DNA from: Phycisphaeraceae bacterium
Lineage (GTDB): Bacteria > Planctomycetota > Phycisphaerae > Phycisphaerales > UBA1924
Direction: 5' to 3'
Assembly: GCA_019636565.1 (NCBI GenBank)
Contig: JAHBXG010000021.1
Span: 1-64,000 of the forward strand
Length of the DNA: 64,000 bases
How positions within the stretch are numbered: position 1 is the stretch's first letter; each line of letters begins with the position of its first letter. Under the pieces are notes generated by a model. It ran no database searches and was not told the DNA's origin. It was given only the letters and a program-made list of their open reading frames with translations. Shown piece by piece: positions 1 through 7,760 of the stretch. A program made the translations under genes and the position numbers.

Positions 1-399
1 GCGCCGGGGCGGTATTCGTATGTGCGGGGCGGTCCGGCGAGCGCCGCGATGACGGCGGAGGCGATGTTCGTGCAGCAGATCCTGGGGCACTCGCGCGATG
101 AGGCGAGGATGAAGGAATCCGCGGCATTCATACTCCGCGAGCCGCCGAAGTGGGACGGCGCGGCCCCGACATACCACTGGTACTACGCGACGCTGGCGCT
201 GTTTGAGCAGCAGGGTGAAGCGTGGGAAAAGTGGAATCGGGCGCTGTCGCCGATCCTGGTTGAGAATCAGCGGCGGGACGGGAGTGCCGCGGGAAGTTGG
301 GATCCGCAGGATGAATGGTCAAGGTTGGGCGGGCGGCTGTATCAGACGGCGGTGTGCACGCTGAGTCTGGAGGTTTACTACCGGTACAAGCCCCGTTAG
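1..399 (+). CDS. Terpene-cyclase/prenyltransferase-like repeat protein, C-terminal part
   Basis: The frame is open from base 1 and gives 132 codons before the stop, so the start lies upstream of the window. The visible part looks like the last alpha/alpha repeats of a squalene-hopene-cyclase-like (prenyltransferase/squalene oxidase repeat) protein: an aromatic helix YHWYYATLALFEQQG, the QW-like turn GSWDPQDEW, and the typical ending TAVCTLSLEVYYRY. In Planctomycetes such repeats occur in many large hypothetical proteins that are not proven cyclases. The catalytic DxDD motif, if present, would be outside the window, so enzymatic activity cannot be judged. Confidence 0.75.
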   Translation, partial: APGRYSYVRGGPASAAMTAEAMFVQQILGHSRDEARMKESAAFILREPPKWDGAAPTYHWYYATLALFEQQGEAWEKWNRALSPILVENQRRDGSAAGSWDPQDEWSRLGGRLYQTAVCTLSLEVYYRYKPR

Positions 400-472
400 G
401 TTCGGACTTGGCGCGATTGCGGTAGCGAGGGTTCGTACGCTTGCGGTGCACCGAGTGCCGAAAGCGAGGGAC

Positions 473-886
473 ATGACAACCGCTGATCTTCAGAGTCGAA
501 TCGAGGCGTTTCTGGCGGGGTCGCCTTTTGCGGTGGTGGGTGCGTCGCAGGATCGGGCGAAGTATGGCAACAAGGTGCTGCGCTGCTATGTGCAGAACGG
601 TCGGGCGGTGTATCCGGTGAACCCGAGCGCGACAGAAGTGGAAGGGCGGAAGGCGTATTCGAACTTGCGTTCGCTGCCGGAAGCGGTGCACGGCATCTCG
701 ATCATCACACCGCCCCGGGTGACGGAGCGCGTGATCGAGGAAGCGGGCGAATCGGGGATCCGGCACGTGTGGATGCAGCCGGGCGCGGAGAGCGCGAGAG
801 CCGTGAGGCGTGCGGAAGAGTTGGGGATGAATGTGATTGCGGGCGGGGCGTGCGTTTTGGTGGTGCTTGGCTACTCGGAGCACTGA
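473..886 (+). CDS. CoA-binding domain protein (YccU-like)
   Basis: This 137-residue protein is one Rossmann-type CoA-binding domain of the YccU/CoA_binding_2 family, which resembles the nucleotide-binding domain of succinyl-CoA synthetase alpha. Visible marks are the first strand and glycine turn FAVVGASQDRAKYGNKV, the YPVNP segment after the second strand, and the C-terminal GGACVLVVLGYSEH ending. The family binds CoA, but no reaction is established. ATG 473 is preferred because GCGAGGGA lies just upstream; a GTG at 446 in the same frame is possible. A TACGCT hexamer at 436-441 may be the -10 element. Confidence 0.85.
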   Translation: MTTADLQSRIEAFLAGSPFAVVGASQDRAKYGNKVLRCYVQNGRAVYPVNPSATEVEGRKAYSNLRSLPEAVHGISIITPPRVTERVIEEAGESGIRHVWMQPGAESARAVRRAEELGMNVIAGGACVLVVLGYSEH

Positions 887-922
887 TTGGATGGCGCGGA
901 GTGATCGATACGCCGGCGCGTG

Positions 923-1627
923 CTACGGACAGAGCAGTTCGTTGTATGCCGCGAGGAAGATCTGGAAGTCCAGATCTTCGACGACGTTGTCGCCGTTGAA
1001 GTCGGCGGGGCAGCCGGCGGGCATGGAGGAATCGGCGCAATCGAGGGTGTTGTACGCGGCGAGGAAGATCTGGAAATCCTGATCCTCGACGATGCCATCG
1101 TGGTTCAGATCGCAGGGGCAGCCGTTTCCGAGCGCGACAAAGACGCTTGCGTTGTCAAGGTTGATCCAGCCGATGTTCTCTCCCCAGGCGTAGCCGCGAA
1201 GGCGGCCGGCGACGAAGTCGATGCGGGCGGGCTGCGCCGGCGTGGCGAGCGAGCCGCCACTGAAATTGATCCAGCCGACGTTTTCTCCCCAGGCGTAGCC
1301 GGTGAGATTGCCGGTGTTGTTGGCGTTGACGCCGAAGTTTGTGTTGTTGGCGTTGGCGTAGGGACCGTTGCTGTTTCCGAGGTTGATCCAGCCGACGTTT
1401 TCTCCCCAGACCATGCCCTTGAAGAAGCCGCCGGAGGGGCGGGTGTAGAAGCGGGCGGCTTGCGCACCCGCGGGGCTGCCGGCATCGGCCCAATTGAAGT
1501 AGCCGACGTTTTCACCCCAGCAGTATTTGTTGGGCGGGACGACGGAGAGAGATTGGGCCGACGCCGCGGTAGCGAAAGAACCGCAAACGGCCGCTGTCCT
1601 GATGATCTGTTGAGTTGAACGATTCAT
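923..1627 (-). CDS. Secreted WGENVGW-repeat protein with GC-type dockerin pair
   Basis: The protein has 234 residues. A signal peptide (about residues 1-24, ending ATAASAQS) is followed by four copies of a tryptophan-rich motif: CWGENVGYFNW, VWGENVGWINL, AWGENVGWINF and AWGENIGWINL, spaced 36 to 50 residues apart. The C-terminus carries two calcium-loop repeats, DLNHDGIVEDQDFQIF and DFNGDNVVEDLDFQIF, and ends ELLCP, the GC-type dockerin arrangement shared by many proteins in this window. The W-G-E-N motif has no function known to me; it may form the strands of a small beta-propeller or solenoid. GGAG sits seven bases before the ATG. An export and surface role is inferred. Confidence 0.85.
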   Translation of the reverse strand: MNRSTQQIIRTAAVCGSFATAASAQSLSVVPPNKYCWGENVGYFNWADAGSPAGAQAARFYTRPSGGFFKGMVWGENVGWINLGNSNGPYANANNTNFGVNANNTGNLTGYAWGENVGWINFSGGSLATPAQPARIDFVAGRLRGYAWGENIGWINLDNASVFVALGNGCPCDLNHDGIVEDQDFQIFLAAYNTLDCADSSMPAGCPADFNGDNVVEDLDFQIFLAAYNELLCP

Positions 1628-1728
1628 ATTCGGCTCCGACCAGCATAAAGGTAAGACGGTGGATTTGCAAGAGAATCAGTTGCTCTCGTTCGCGCGGGAA
1701 TGGGGCGACGGAACACCATTGCCACGGA

Positions 1729-2937
1729 TTAATACAGAATGTTCGCATTGGGATCGGTGGTTCCCATGCCGTTGCCGCCCGTGTTCGTGTTGATCGCGGG
1801 CGAGAGTGGTCCGGTTGCGAGCGGCCCGACCCGATTGTTCACGGCAACATCGAAATGCTTTGTGTTGCTGGTCAATTCATTTGCGAATACGGCGTTGCCG
1901 CCGGACTGCAGGCGGATCCCGATATCGCAGTCGGCGACGCTGTTGTTACGAATTGAATTGCGTTCTTCGCCGGAATTTGAGAACAGACCCGCGGCATTCC
2001 CGCCCGTGCCGCGGACGGCGCGGATGGTGTTTCCGGCAATGAGGCAGTAGGATCCGCGGATCCAGATCCCCTGGCCCTTGCAGTCGCTGATGGTGTTCCC
2101 GACAATCCGGCAGCGAGAAGCGCCGGCGATTGCGGCTTGGGACGCACCGGTGATACGGCAATTCTCGAGAATGCCGTCGGCGTCACAACTGACGCCGGTC
2201 AGACCGCCGGATGTTGAGCAGTTTCGGACAGTCGATCCGTCGCCAAGGAAGGCGATGCAAACAGCGCTGGACAAGGCTCGGACCGTGCAATCTTCGACGA
2301 TGGATTCGTTGTCCATTCCGATCCCCTGCGTGCTTGCGCCGGAAACGGTGCAACCCCGGACCACGGAGCCCTTTCCAACATAGATCGCGCTTTCGCAGTC
2401 CAGGAGCATGCAGGAATCCACCACCGAGGCCGGACCGATCTCAAGGCCGGTGATTGCACAGGCGGAGACTGTCAGGCGCTCGATCCTTGCGCCGGTGACA
2501 TTGGACGCACCATCAAAGTCAATTCCTCGGTCCGGCCACGAAGAAATAGCGCCGTTTCGAATCACAACCCCGCGGCGCACACCGTCGCAGCTGATGCCGG
2601 AGAGCGCACCTGGCACACCGGTCAAGGCGAAGCCGGACAAATCGAGGGTGACGTTGCTCGCGGCGATCTCGATTGCCGCCTTTCCTGAGGCGCCCGTGAT
2701 GTTTGCCGTCAGGTAATATGAGCCGGGCTGGGTGATCCTGAAAAGGCTGTCGGAGTCGCCGGGGGTGTTCGCGGCGTTGATCGCGATGCGCGGCTCAATT
2801 TCGGCCAGCGGTTTGGCGGTGGAAGCGATCGGGCCGGGCGGGGGCGAGAGCGGGCCGGCGAGAGCCGAACCTGCGAGAACGGAACCGGCGACGAGGGCGA
2901 GAACGAAAGCATTGATTGATGAGATGGGCTTTTTCAT
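1729..2937 (-). CDS. Secreted right-handed beta-helix repeat protein
   Basis: The 402-residue protein has a signal peptide (residues 1-27, ending GSALAGP) and then a conserved N-terminal stretch containing ITQPGSYYLTANI and VTLDLSGFALTG, typical of periplasmic copper-binding/pectate-lyase-like parallel beta-helix proteins. The body is a ladder of short repeats (VVIRNGAISSW, IVEDCTVRAL, ILENCRITGA, RIVGNTISDC, LIAGNTIRAV) expected to form beta-helix coils. No catalytic residues of a known lyase are evident, so it is best called a structural or carbohydrate-binding beta-helix protein. It lies directly downstream of a paralogue (3043-4176) and has no dockerin tail. Confidence 0.85.
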   Translation of the reverse strand: MKKPISSINAFVLALVAGSVLAGSALAGPLSPPPGPIASTAKPLAEIEPRIAINAANTPGDSDSLFRITQPGSYYLTANITGASGKAAIEIAASNVTLDLSGFALTGVPGALSGISCDGVRRGVVIRNGAISSWPDRGIDFDGASNVTGARIERLTVSACAITGLEIGPASVVDSCMLLDCESAIYVGKGSVVRGCTVSGASTQGIGMDNESIVEDCTVRALSSAVCIAFLGDGSTVRNCSTSGGLTGVSCDADGILENCRITGASQAAIAGASRCRIVGNTISDCKGQGIWIRGSYCLIAGNTIRAVRGTGGNAAGLFSNSGEERNSIRNNSVADCDIGIRLQSGGNAVFANELTSNTKHFDVAVNNRVGPLATGPLSPAINTNTGGNGMGTTDPNANILY

Positions 2938-3042
2938 AACGAATCTTTTCTGCTCGTTTGCGTTACGAGGTGCTGACGGACCATGCGTGAAGGGATTGAA
3001 CGAATAAGAACGCGAGGAGCGGGTTCGGAAGGGAGCGCGTTC

Positions 3043-4176
3043 TCAGTTCACGAAATTGGCGTGCGGGTTGGTGTTGGCGGTGGGGTTGCCGTTGCTGGCG
3101 GTTGGGCCGATGATGTTGCTGGGGAGGTTTGTGCCGCTGATCGCGGTGGTCGCGTTGATCAGGTGATTGCGGATGACGGTTGAGCCGGTTCCGGCGTTCA
3201 GGAATACTGCGGTGCCCGACGGGGCGCTCACGGAATTGTCGGAGATGAGGCAGTCGCCGGTGAAGCAATAGATTCCGGTGGCGCCGGAGTTCTGCATCGT
3301 GACGCGGTTTCGGCGGATCACGGCGAAGTCGTTGACGCGGATGCCGGAGGTCCCGCGGGAGAAGATGGTGCAGTCTTCGATCGTGACACCCGAGGCCGTC
3401 CAGATGGCACGATCGGGGCCCACGGATCCGGCGGAGACGCCATCGAGGATCGAAGTGTTTCGGACTGTGCTGCCCACGCCCACGTAGACGGCGTATCCGA
3501 GGATGCCGCCATTGTTGCCAACGTTTCGTATGTTGCAACCATCTACGACCGCGGCATTGCCGAGACCAAGCGCGGAGTTTGATTGGCCGCGGCACTCGAC
3601 AGAGACAACCGTGACGGCGGTATCCGACCCGCTGATGGAGACGCCGAACTGGCCGCCGATGAGCGACGACTGGCGGATGGTGATGGGGCCAACCCCGGCC
3701 TGCGCCCGCACGCAATTCGATGGAGCGCTGATCTTCATGCTGAGCAATTCGATATCGTCCGCGCCGGTGAGAAGGTAGATCGCATCCGCCGAGCCCGCGG
3801 GGAGCGCGACCGAGCCATTGCGAATGGTGACCCGGTCACCCCCGATGCGGATTCCTTCTGCTGAGGGAGCGCGGACGGTGAAGCCGTTGAGGTCGAGCGT
3901 GACGTCGTTTGCGGTGATGAGGATGCAGGCGTTGCCGCCGGGCGATGCGGTCATATCGCCGGCGAGGTAGTAGGAGCCGGGCTGGGTGATCTTGAACTGG
4001 TTGGCGACGTCGCCGGGCGTGCTTGCCTGGCTCAGCGCGGTGCGGGGCTCGACTTCGGAGAGCGGCTTGCTTGTTGAAGATATCGGGCCTGCGGGCGGGG
4101 TGAGCGGTCCGGCGAACGACAGCCCGGAAAGCAGGATGAGCGATGCGATTGCGAGAGACTTTGCGTTGGCCGTCAT
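3043..4176 (-). CDS. Secreted right-handed beta-helix repeat protein (paralogue)
   Basis: The protein has 377 residues and is a paralogue of the next gene downstream on the same strand: both have a signal peptide, then AGPLTPPAGPISSTSKPL versus AGPLSPPPGPIASTAKPL, an ITQPGSYYLAGDM strand and a DVTLDLNGFTVR strand before the beta-helix coils (VTIRNGSVALP, VTIEDCTIFS, AVIRRNRVTM, CLISDNSVSA). ATG 4176 is chosen over an in-frame GTG at 4200 because GGAGAAT lies at a normal distance before it and the signal peptide then starts MTANAKSLAIASL. Tandem duplication explains the pair. Substrate and role are unknown. Confidence 0.83.
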   Translation of the reverse strand: MTANAKSLAIASLILLSGLSFAGPLTPPAGPISSTSKPLSEVEPRTALSQASTPGDVANQFKITQPGSYYLAGDMTASPGGNACILITANDVTLDLNGFTVRAPSAEGIRIGGDRVTIRNGSVALPAGSADAIYLLTGADDIELLSMKISAPSNCVRAQAGVGPITIRQSSLIGGQFGVSISGSDTAVTVVSVECRGQSNSALGLGNAAVVDGCNIRNVGNNGGILGYAVYVGVGSTVRNTSILDGVSAGSVGPDRAIWTASGVTIEDCTIFSRGTSGIRVNDFAVIRRNRVTMQNSGATGIYCFTGDCLISDNSVSAPSGTAVFLNAGTGSTVIRNHLINATTAISGTNLPSNIIGPTASNGNPTANTNPHANFVN

Positions 4177-4588
4177 AGTGGGATTCTCCGTTGGGGCCAC
4201 GATCGGCCACGGTGCAGTGCGACGGGGGCGCGGCGGCGGCTAGCAATTCCGCAAAGAAAGGGCGGTCTTGCTGATGGGCTCGTCGCGGTTTACTCGTGGT
4301 GGTCGCGCGGGCGAGCGCTTCTAAACAGTCGGATGGCGCAGCATCCACCCAACCGATCATCCCGCGGCGAACCACCGACGTTCGACAAGGCGGGTCCTCG
4401 CGACACGATTTCGGATCGATTTCAGCGGCGTGCCTTAAGAGGCAAACGGGATGAGCAGGTGCAGATTCGGAAACCGGCGCGGACCGTGCGTGCCGGTCGC
4501 GATGTCGCAATCACCGTGTTGGAGCTGACTGGCTGGAACGGCCTACGAAGCGGATCGAAACCTGTAGGCAATTGACGAGCACTCTCAA
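4177..4588. other. Intergenic stretch without a recognised gene
   Basis: These 412 bases separate the start of one minus-strand secreted gene from the end of the next. Small open frames here show no signal peptide, domain or plausible start signals. Apart from the ribosome binding site of the 4176 gene I see no clear promoter, hairpin or repeat. Confidence 0.5.
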
Positions 4589-5698
4589 TCATGGACATAT
4601 CAGAGCGTCATACTGTGCGACAAAGAGAGTGAAGTCCGCATCATCGACGAAATTGTCGGCGTTTAGATCGGCGGCGCAGGCCAGCGGACTGGCGGGGCAG
4701 AGGAAGTCGTTGTAGGCCATGACAAACAGGGTGAAGTCTGAGTCGTTGACGAAACCGTCTCGGTCAAGATCGGCTGCGCATTCGACCACAAGGAATACAG
4801 GGCCGCTGATCTTTGAATTGCCGCAGAGGTTGGATACTTGTACCCGGTAGCTGCCCGCGTCTGCCGCGGTCGGCGGACTGATCCAAAGGCTCGCTGTGGT
4901 GACGCCGGAGATGCGTCCACCGTTGGTCATTGGAATCCCGTTTTTCAACCATTGAAATATCGTGCCGTTGGAACTGGAAGCAACGAGGTTGGCAGGAATC
5001 GAGGGTTGAGCGCTTCCGCCGCCGGTCACGGAAAGTATCTGAATCATCGGGCAAGGGCCGCCCTCCACCACGATCGTGGCGTTCATGTCGGTGCGCACGT
5101 CGCCAATTGCCGGTGCCGCGGCTTGCTTGTTGATGGGTGACGCGCTGTTGTAGAACGTGAGGCCTGGAGTGTTGCCGGAACCGAATGTCTTGTTTCTGAT
5201 AGTGATCGTGCGATTGGTGGGGTCGGCCCCGAGTTTTACTTCCCCGATGTAGATTTCCTTGTATGGCTCAAGCGGAACGTCGCTCAGAAAAAGTTGAGAA
5301 CCAAAGCTCGTGACGGCCGTCGTGCCAATGGTCGATCCTAAGATTTGGATGATCGCTGCCGAGCCGCTTGAAATAGTCCTCACAACGTTCTGGAACACGT
5401 CGCCCGATGCGAAGCCGGTGGACTGGTTCGAACCCGTGAATCGGTTCAGTGCCATCGCGGTGCCGATGCCATCGGCCGTTGTGATCGATGGGGGCGAATT
5501 CGGATCGAAATACGCGCCGAACCGGAACTTCACCACCATGTTGGCTTCGGCGGGCACGGTGACGCTCTGAACCCATTCGGTACCGTCCCACACTTCAAAC
5601 TTCAGGCCGTAATCAGCAAAGGCCCCGCTGGATGTGAGCAGGGCGGCCGTTGCCAGTCCGAACTGCCACACATGTCGCGAAATTGCTGCGTGCTGCAC
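4589..5698 (-). CDS. Secreted protein with Ig-like domain and GC-type dockerin pair
   Basis: With a GTG start at 5698 the protein has 369 residues. GGGAGGGATCCTC gives a good ribosome binding site for this GTG, and the N-terminus then reads as a signal peptide ending SSGAFADYG. The first two thirds resembles a cohesin/PEP-type beta-sandwich region, but I do not recognise a family. Residues around 215-300 contain an immunoglobulin-like module: NGTIFQWLKNGIPM, then AADAGSYRVQVSNLCG, the usual D-x-G-x-Y core. Two calcium loops follow, DLDRDGFVNDSDFTLF and DLNADNFVDDADFTLF, with the ending DALICP. A strong promoter candidate lies at 5741-5769. Confidence 0.82.
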   Translation of the reverse strand: MQHAAISRHVWQFGLATAALLTSSGAFADYGLKFEVWDGTEWVQSVTVPAEANMVVKFRFGAYFDPNSPPSITTADGIGTAMALNRFTGSNQSTGFASGDVFQNVVRTISSGSAAIIQILGSTIGTTAVTSFGSQLFLSDVPLEPYKEIYIGEVKLGADPTNRTITIRNKTFGSGNTPGLTFYNSASPINKQAAAPAIGDVRTDMNATIVVEGGPCPMIQILSVTGGGSAQPSIPANLVASSSNGTIFQWLKNGIPMTNGGRISGVTTASLWISPPTAADAGSYRVQVSNLCGNSKISGPVFLVVECAADLDRDGFVNDSDFTLFVMAYNDFLCPASPLACAADLNADNFVDDADFTLFVAQYDALICP

Positions 5699-5740
5699 GA
5701 GGATCCCTCCCGGAGCCAACCCCCGCTGGCTACACCGAAA

Positions 5741-5769
5741 AGGGTACTGAAAACAGGGATTTCTGTCAA
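5741..5769 (-). promoter_or_regulatory. Promoter candidate for the Ig-like/dockerin gene
   Basis: On the minus strand a perfect TTGACA (5764-5769) is followed after 17 bases by TACCCT (5741-5746), about 40 bases upstream of the GTG start at 5698. The -10 box fits the TAnnCT form seen before several other genes in this window. Confidence 0.5.
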
Positions 5770-6109
5770 TGGTGAAGTTCGAAGCGGATTGAGTGTGTGG
5801 GGTGTACGGGTCTCGAATCGGGCGGCTCTTGGAGGAGCGAAACGGCGCTACGCCGGAGGGGAGAAGCCTACAACGGGCCACGCGGGAGCGCGTGCTCGCG
5901 AGGGGGCGGCACTAAGCGAACAGCGTCCCGACGAACTCTTCGATAAGGTGACGAAGCTGGACATAGCCCAAAAAGCAGCGCAGTCCCCAGCGGAATCGGC
6001 TTGCCCGGAGGGTCCAAGCGCTTCGCCGCAAACGGTGAGCGCCGAACGGAAGTGCATCCCTGTCAATGGGATGCGCTCCCCGGCAAGCGATGACAAAAAC
6101 GATCAAAAA
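5770..6109. other. Intergenic stretch between ssrA and the Ig-like gene
   Basis: No gene is supported here. The only structure seen is a perfect seven-pair hairpin, GCATCCC/GGGATGC with loop TGTCAAT, at 6054-6074; it has no T-tract. A run of five T on the minus strand (6105-6109) directly follows the tmRNA 3' end and may serve in its termination. Confidence 0.45.
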
Positions 6110-6455
6110 TGGAGCCGGGGGGAATTGAACCCCCGTGCCGTGACAGTCAGATGGTCGCCTCTACGCGTGTATCTGATGATTTGATCTCAACCTCGCGGCT
6201 GCCATCAGCAGCATCCGCTTTGGTCCAGCACCCGGAGTTTTCTCATCCTCGCGCCCGGGGGCGCCGCGTGAGGACCAGCCTGCTGTTTTCATCGCGGCGC
6301 CTAGCAGGCGTTGACGCCGGGATGCGAGGCCTAATTAGGCCGCGAGAGCGTAATTGCTATTAGCAATCAATTTTTTGCATACTTTTTACCAGGCCAGCAT
6401 GCTCCTGGACGCGCCACGACCAACGGATCATGCACGGTCGAAACCGATCGGCCCC
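6110..6455 (-). ncRNA. ssrA: Transfer-messenger RNA (tmRNA), one-piece
   Basis: The RNA rescues stalled ribosomes and tags the incomplete protein. The 5' end starts GGGGCCGATCGGTTTCGACC, the standard tmRNA opening (compare GGGGCUGAUUCUGGAUUCGAC in E. coli). The 3' end is a tRNA-like half with the T-arm GGGGGTTCAATTCCCCCC and the closing GGCTCCA; 5' GGGGCC pairs with 3' GGCTCC (one G-U). The CCA tail is not encoded. The tag frame at 6335-6364 reads A-N-S-N-Y-A-L-A-A followed by TAA, with GCT as the resume codon and an A-rich run before it. The order 5' half, tag, 3' half in one unit shows a non-permuted gene of about 346 bases. Confidence 0.95.
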
Positions 6456-6474
6456 GGGTTGTCAAAGAGTGCGC

Positions 6475-6480
6475 ATTCTA
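6475..6480 (-). promoter_or_regulatory. -10 element candidate for ssrA
   Basis: TAGAAT on the minus strand ends 19 bases before the mature tmRNA 5' end, which fits a short leader removed by RNase P. No good -35 is seen. Confidence 0.4.
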
Positions 6481-6567
6481 CGAGGGCTGAGGGGGCGAAG
6501 TTCGCATCGTGTCCGAATCGGCAACGCGGGAAGTGAGTGAGGGCGGCGGGCGCATCACTGGGGCAGG

Positions 6568-6573
6568 TACAGT
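6568..6573 (+). promoter_or_regulatory. -10-like hexamer before the MFS start
   Basis: TACAGT lies five bases before the GTG at 6579. Several other genes in the window have the same TAnnnT-to-start spacing, which suggests a leaderless transcript. No Shine-Dalgarno sequence is present between the hexamer and the start. Confidence 0.35.
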
Positions 6574-6578
6574 CTTTC

Positions 6579-7724
6579 GTGACCGAAACTGCCTCGACCG
6601 GCGTCAAGTTCAGCGCGAGTCCCCCGGCGGCAACCCGCATCGTGTTTTTCCTGTCCGGCGTCTGCGTTGCGGCGTGGGCGCCGTTGATTCCGTTTGTAAA
6701 GGACCGGTTTGCCCTCAGCGAGGGGCAACTTGGCTTGCTTCTGCTTTGTCTGGGGATTGGTTCCATTGCCGCGATGCCCTTGGCGGGCGCGTTGACGGGC
6801 AGGCTTGGGTGCCGGCGAGTGATCGTGGTGTCGCTGATTCTCGCGTGGTGCATGCTGCCGCTGGCGACGGTGATCGGACGGGTGGATGTGTTGGCTGTGG
6901 CGCTGCTTCTTTTCGGCGCGGGGCTTGGTGTTGTCGACGTTGCGATGAACATCCATGCCGTGCTGGTCGAGCGTGCCGCGGGGCGGGCGCTGATGTCGGG
7001 GTTCCACGGGCTTTGGAGCGTGGGCGGCATCGCGGGAGCCGGGCTCACGAGTCTGCTGATTTCGTCGGGAGTTTCACTCCTTGTGACTTCGCTTGTGGTC
7101 GTGGGGGTTTCGGTCTTGCTGCTGGCGGCCTGTTTTCGGGGACTTCTCGAAAGTGGCGGCGAACACGGTCCGGCGTTTGCCTGGCCTCACGGGCGGGTTG
7201 TGGTACTCGGCATCTGCTGCTTCGTGCTCTATCTGGCGGAAGGCTCGGTGCTGGAGTGGGGCGCGGTCTTCCTTAGCACAGTCCGGGGAATGAACGTGGC
7301 GCACGCGGGCGTGGGATTTGTCGCGTTCGCATCCGCGATGACGATGTGCAGACTCATTGGTGATCGCGTGGTGCATGCGATAGGACCGGCACGAGTCGTG
7401 CTCTTTGGCGGGTTATTGGCCGCGGCGGGGTTTCTTGTTGTGGTCGGTACGTCCTCGATATGGGCGTCGATCGCGGGGTTTGTGTTGGTGGGAATCGGGG
7501 CTTCGAATATTGTGCCGGTGATGTTTTCTGCCGCGGGAAGGCAAACGTCGATGCCGGCGCATCTTGCGCTTCCGGCGATGACGACGCTGGGTTATGCGGG
7601 AGGATTGATCGGTCCGCCGGTGATCGGGTTTGTTGCGCAGGCGTCGAGTTTGTCGGTGAGTTTGGGGCTGATCGGCGTGCTGATGGCGGCGATTGCGGTA
7701 GCGTCGATCAAGATGCGGCTATGA
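6579..7724 (+). CDS. Major facilitator superfamily transporter (YbjJ-like)
   Basis: The 381-residue protein is a 12-helix membrane transporter: hydrophobic segments such as IVFFLSGVCVAAWAPLIPFV, LLLLCLGIGSIAAMPLAGAL and VLAVALLLFGAGLGVVDVAM run through the whole length. The motif ALTGRLGCRRVIVV after helix 2 is the MFS loop signature, and the DVAMN segment together with the SGFHGLWSVGGIAGA region resembles the YbjJ/sugar-transport-like branch. The substrate is unknown. GTG 6579 is preferred because of the -10-like hexamer five bases upstream; a GTG at 6537 would add 14 residues. It is divergent from ssrA. Confidence 0.85.
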   Translation: MTETASTGVKFSASPPAATRIVFFLSGVCVAAWAPLIPFVKDRFALSEGQLGLLLLCLGIGSIAAMPLAGALTGRLGCRRVIVVSLILAWCMLPLATVIGRVDVLAVALLLFGAGLGVVDVAMNIHAVLVERAAGRALMSGFHGLWSVGGIAGAGLTSLLISSGVSLLVTSLVVVGVSVLLLAACFRGLLESGGEHGPAFAWPHGRVVVLGICCFVLYLAEGSVLEWGAVFLSTVRGMNVAHAGVGFVAFASAMTMCRLIGDRVVHAIGPARVVLFGGLLAAAGFLVVVGTSSIWASIAGFVLVGIGASNIVPVMFSAAGRQTSMPAHLALPAMTTLGYAGGLIGPPVIGFVAQASSLSVSLGLIGVLMAAIAVASIKMRL

Positions 7725-7760
7725 GGCGGCGGACGAACACGCGCCAACGCATGAACTTGA

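Noticed and set aside
6054..6074. Perfect seven-pair hairpin downstream of ssrA considered as terminator or small RNA
   Set aside because: No T-tract on either strand and no other supporting feature; the T-run right after the tmRNA is a better candidate.
5848..6106. Possible second RNA gene (SRP or 6S type) next to ssrA
   Set aside because: The SRP core GGAAGGAAGCAGCC-type sequence and other diagnostic motifs were not found on either strand.
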